In this document: one piece after another, positions 63,876 to 64,000 of the stretch
How positions within the stretch are numbered: the first letter of the stretch is position 1
Layout of the letters: each line of letters starts with the position of its first letter
The notes under the pieces: model-generated
Told to the model about the DNA's origin: nothing
The model's database searches: none
What the model saw: only the letters and a program-made list of their open reading frames with translations
Made by a program: the position numbers and the translations under genes
Assembly: GCA_965237575.1 (NCBI GenBank)
Contig: CBDEGI010000004.1
Span: 2,914,001-2,978,000, forward strand
Source of the DNA: JAKZVK01 sp965237575
GTDB taxonomy: Bacteria; Acidobacteriota; Terriglobia; Bryobacterales; UBA6623
Direction: 5' to 3'
Length of the DNA stretch: 64,000 bases

Positions 63876-64000
63876 CTATTCGCCCATCAGAGCTTTCGCT
63901 TCCGCAGCGATCTGACGGACGATCTCGCCGGCGGGTTGGACCCTATTCACGAGACCGACGCCTTGGCCGGCATAGAGGGCCATGGAGTCGATATCGCCAG
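63876..64000 (-). CDS. Nitronate monooxygenase, C-terminal end (partial)
   Basis: The gene enters from the right edge and ends at a TAG (63876-63878). The visible 41 residues, GDIDSMALYAGQGVGLVNRV followed by QPAGEIVRQIAAEAKALMGE, match the C-terminus of the 2-nitropropane dioxygenase/nitronate monooxygenase family (YAGQG.GL....PA.EIV). This flavoenzyme oxidises alkyl nitronates. The FMN-binding part lies outside the window. Confidence 0.75.
   Translation of the reverse strand, partial: GDIDSMALYAGQGVGLVNRVQPAGEIVRQIAAEAKALMGE

Overview
The window looks like chromosomal DNA of a high-GC member of the Acidobacteriota, probably of the Solibacter/Bryobacter type. No rRNA gene was found, so this rests on gene content. 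The indicators are a conserved protein of the kind acidobacteria carry at 23.1-23.6 kb, the remains of an Oar-like surface protein N-terminus, several PQQ quinoproteins, planctomycete-type cytochrome c remnants, a DUF2911 protein, and Bug/Tct and SSS transporters. No tRNA, rRNA or CRISPR array was recognised.

Region 1-46.5 kb is mostly orderly core genome. It holds a pcm tail, a rhomboid protease, tatA, HU, trmFO-xerC, a diheme cytochrome plus PQQ dehydrogenase pair, a 2-hydroxyacid dehydrogenase, an M14 peptidase and tsaD. It continues with an SGNH hydrolase, an ftsB-like gene, thiG, truB, an aroB-menG-hypothetical operon, an aldo/keto reductase, an NAD-dependent epimerase, a CDF transporter and xerD. 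Then come a cobalamin-binding-type protein, a TctCBA transporter operon, a TPR protein, a TolB-like propeller, smc, dusB-rnhA, cysS, a FecR protein, a methyltransferase, an ornithine-cyclodeaminase-like gene, a pentapeptide-repeat protein and korAB.

Region 46.5-64 kb is accessory and visibly decaying. Intact genes are a PQQ dehydrogenase with an inserted heme domain, a ceramidase-like hydrolase, a DUF2911 protein, an EF-hand quinoprotein-like protein, a LamG protein, an SSS symporter and a glycosidase-like propeller. Between them lie a frameshifted amidohydrolase, remnants of a Tat-exported sialidase and of a small surface-domain protein, a serine hydrolase split by an insertion, a twice-frameshifted cytochrome fragment joined to a phytanoyl-CoA dioxygenase tail, and a TPR fragment. 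A nitronate monooxygenase gene runs off the end.

The most notable finds are three. (1) A family of small non-autonomous transposable elements: two 276-bp copies with one mismatch between them and a 255-bp relative. They share terminal repeats beginning GGGGTATSCAYTTGACTC, and all three are flanked by 8-bp target duplications. One copy splits a serine hydrolase gene, and removing it in silico restores the reading frame exactly. (2) A free-standing transcription unit before tsaD, with an 18-of-19 Shine-Dalgarno match to the 16S 3' end, a 14-codon ORF, several hairpins and an intrinsic terminator. (3) A roughly 100-nt multi-stem leader behind an extended -10 promoter, directly before korAB.
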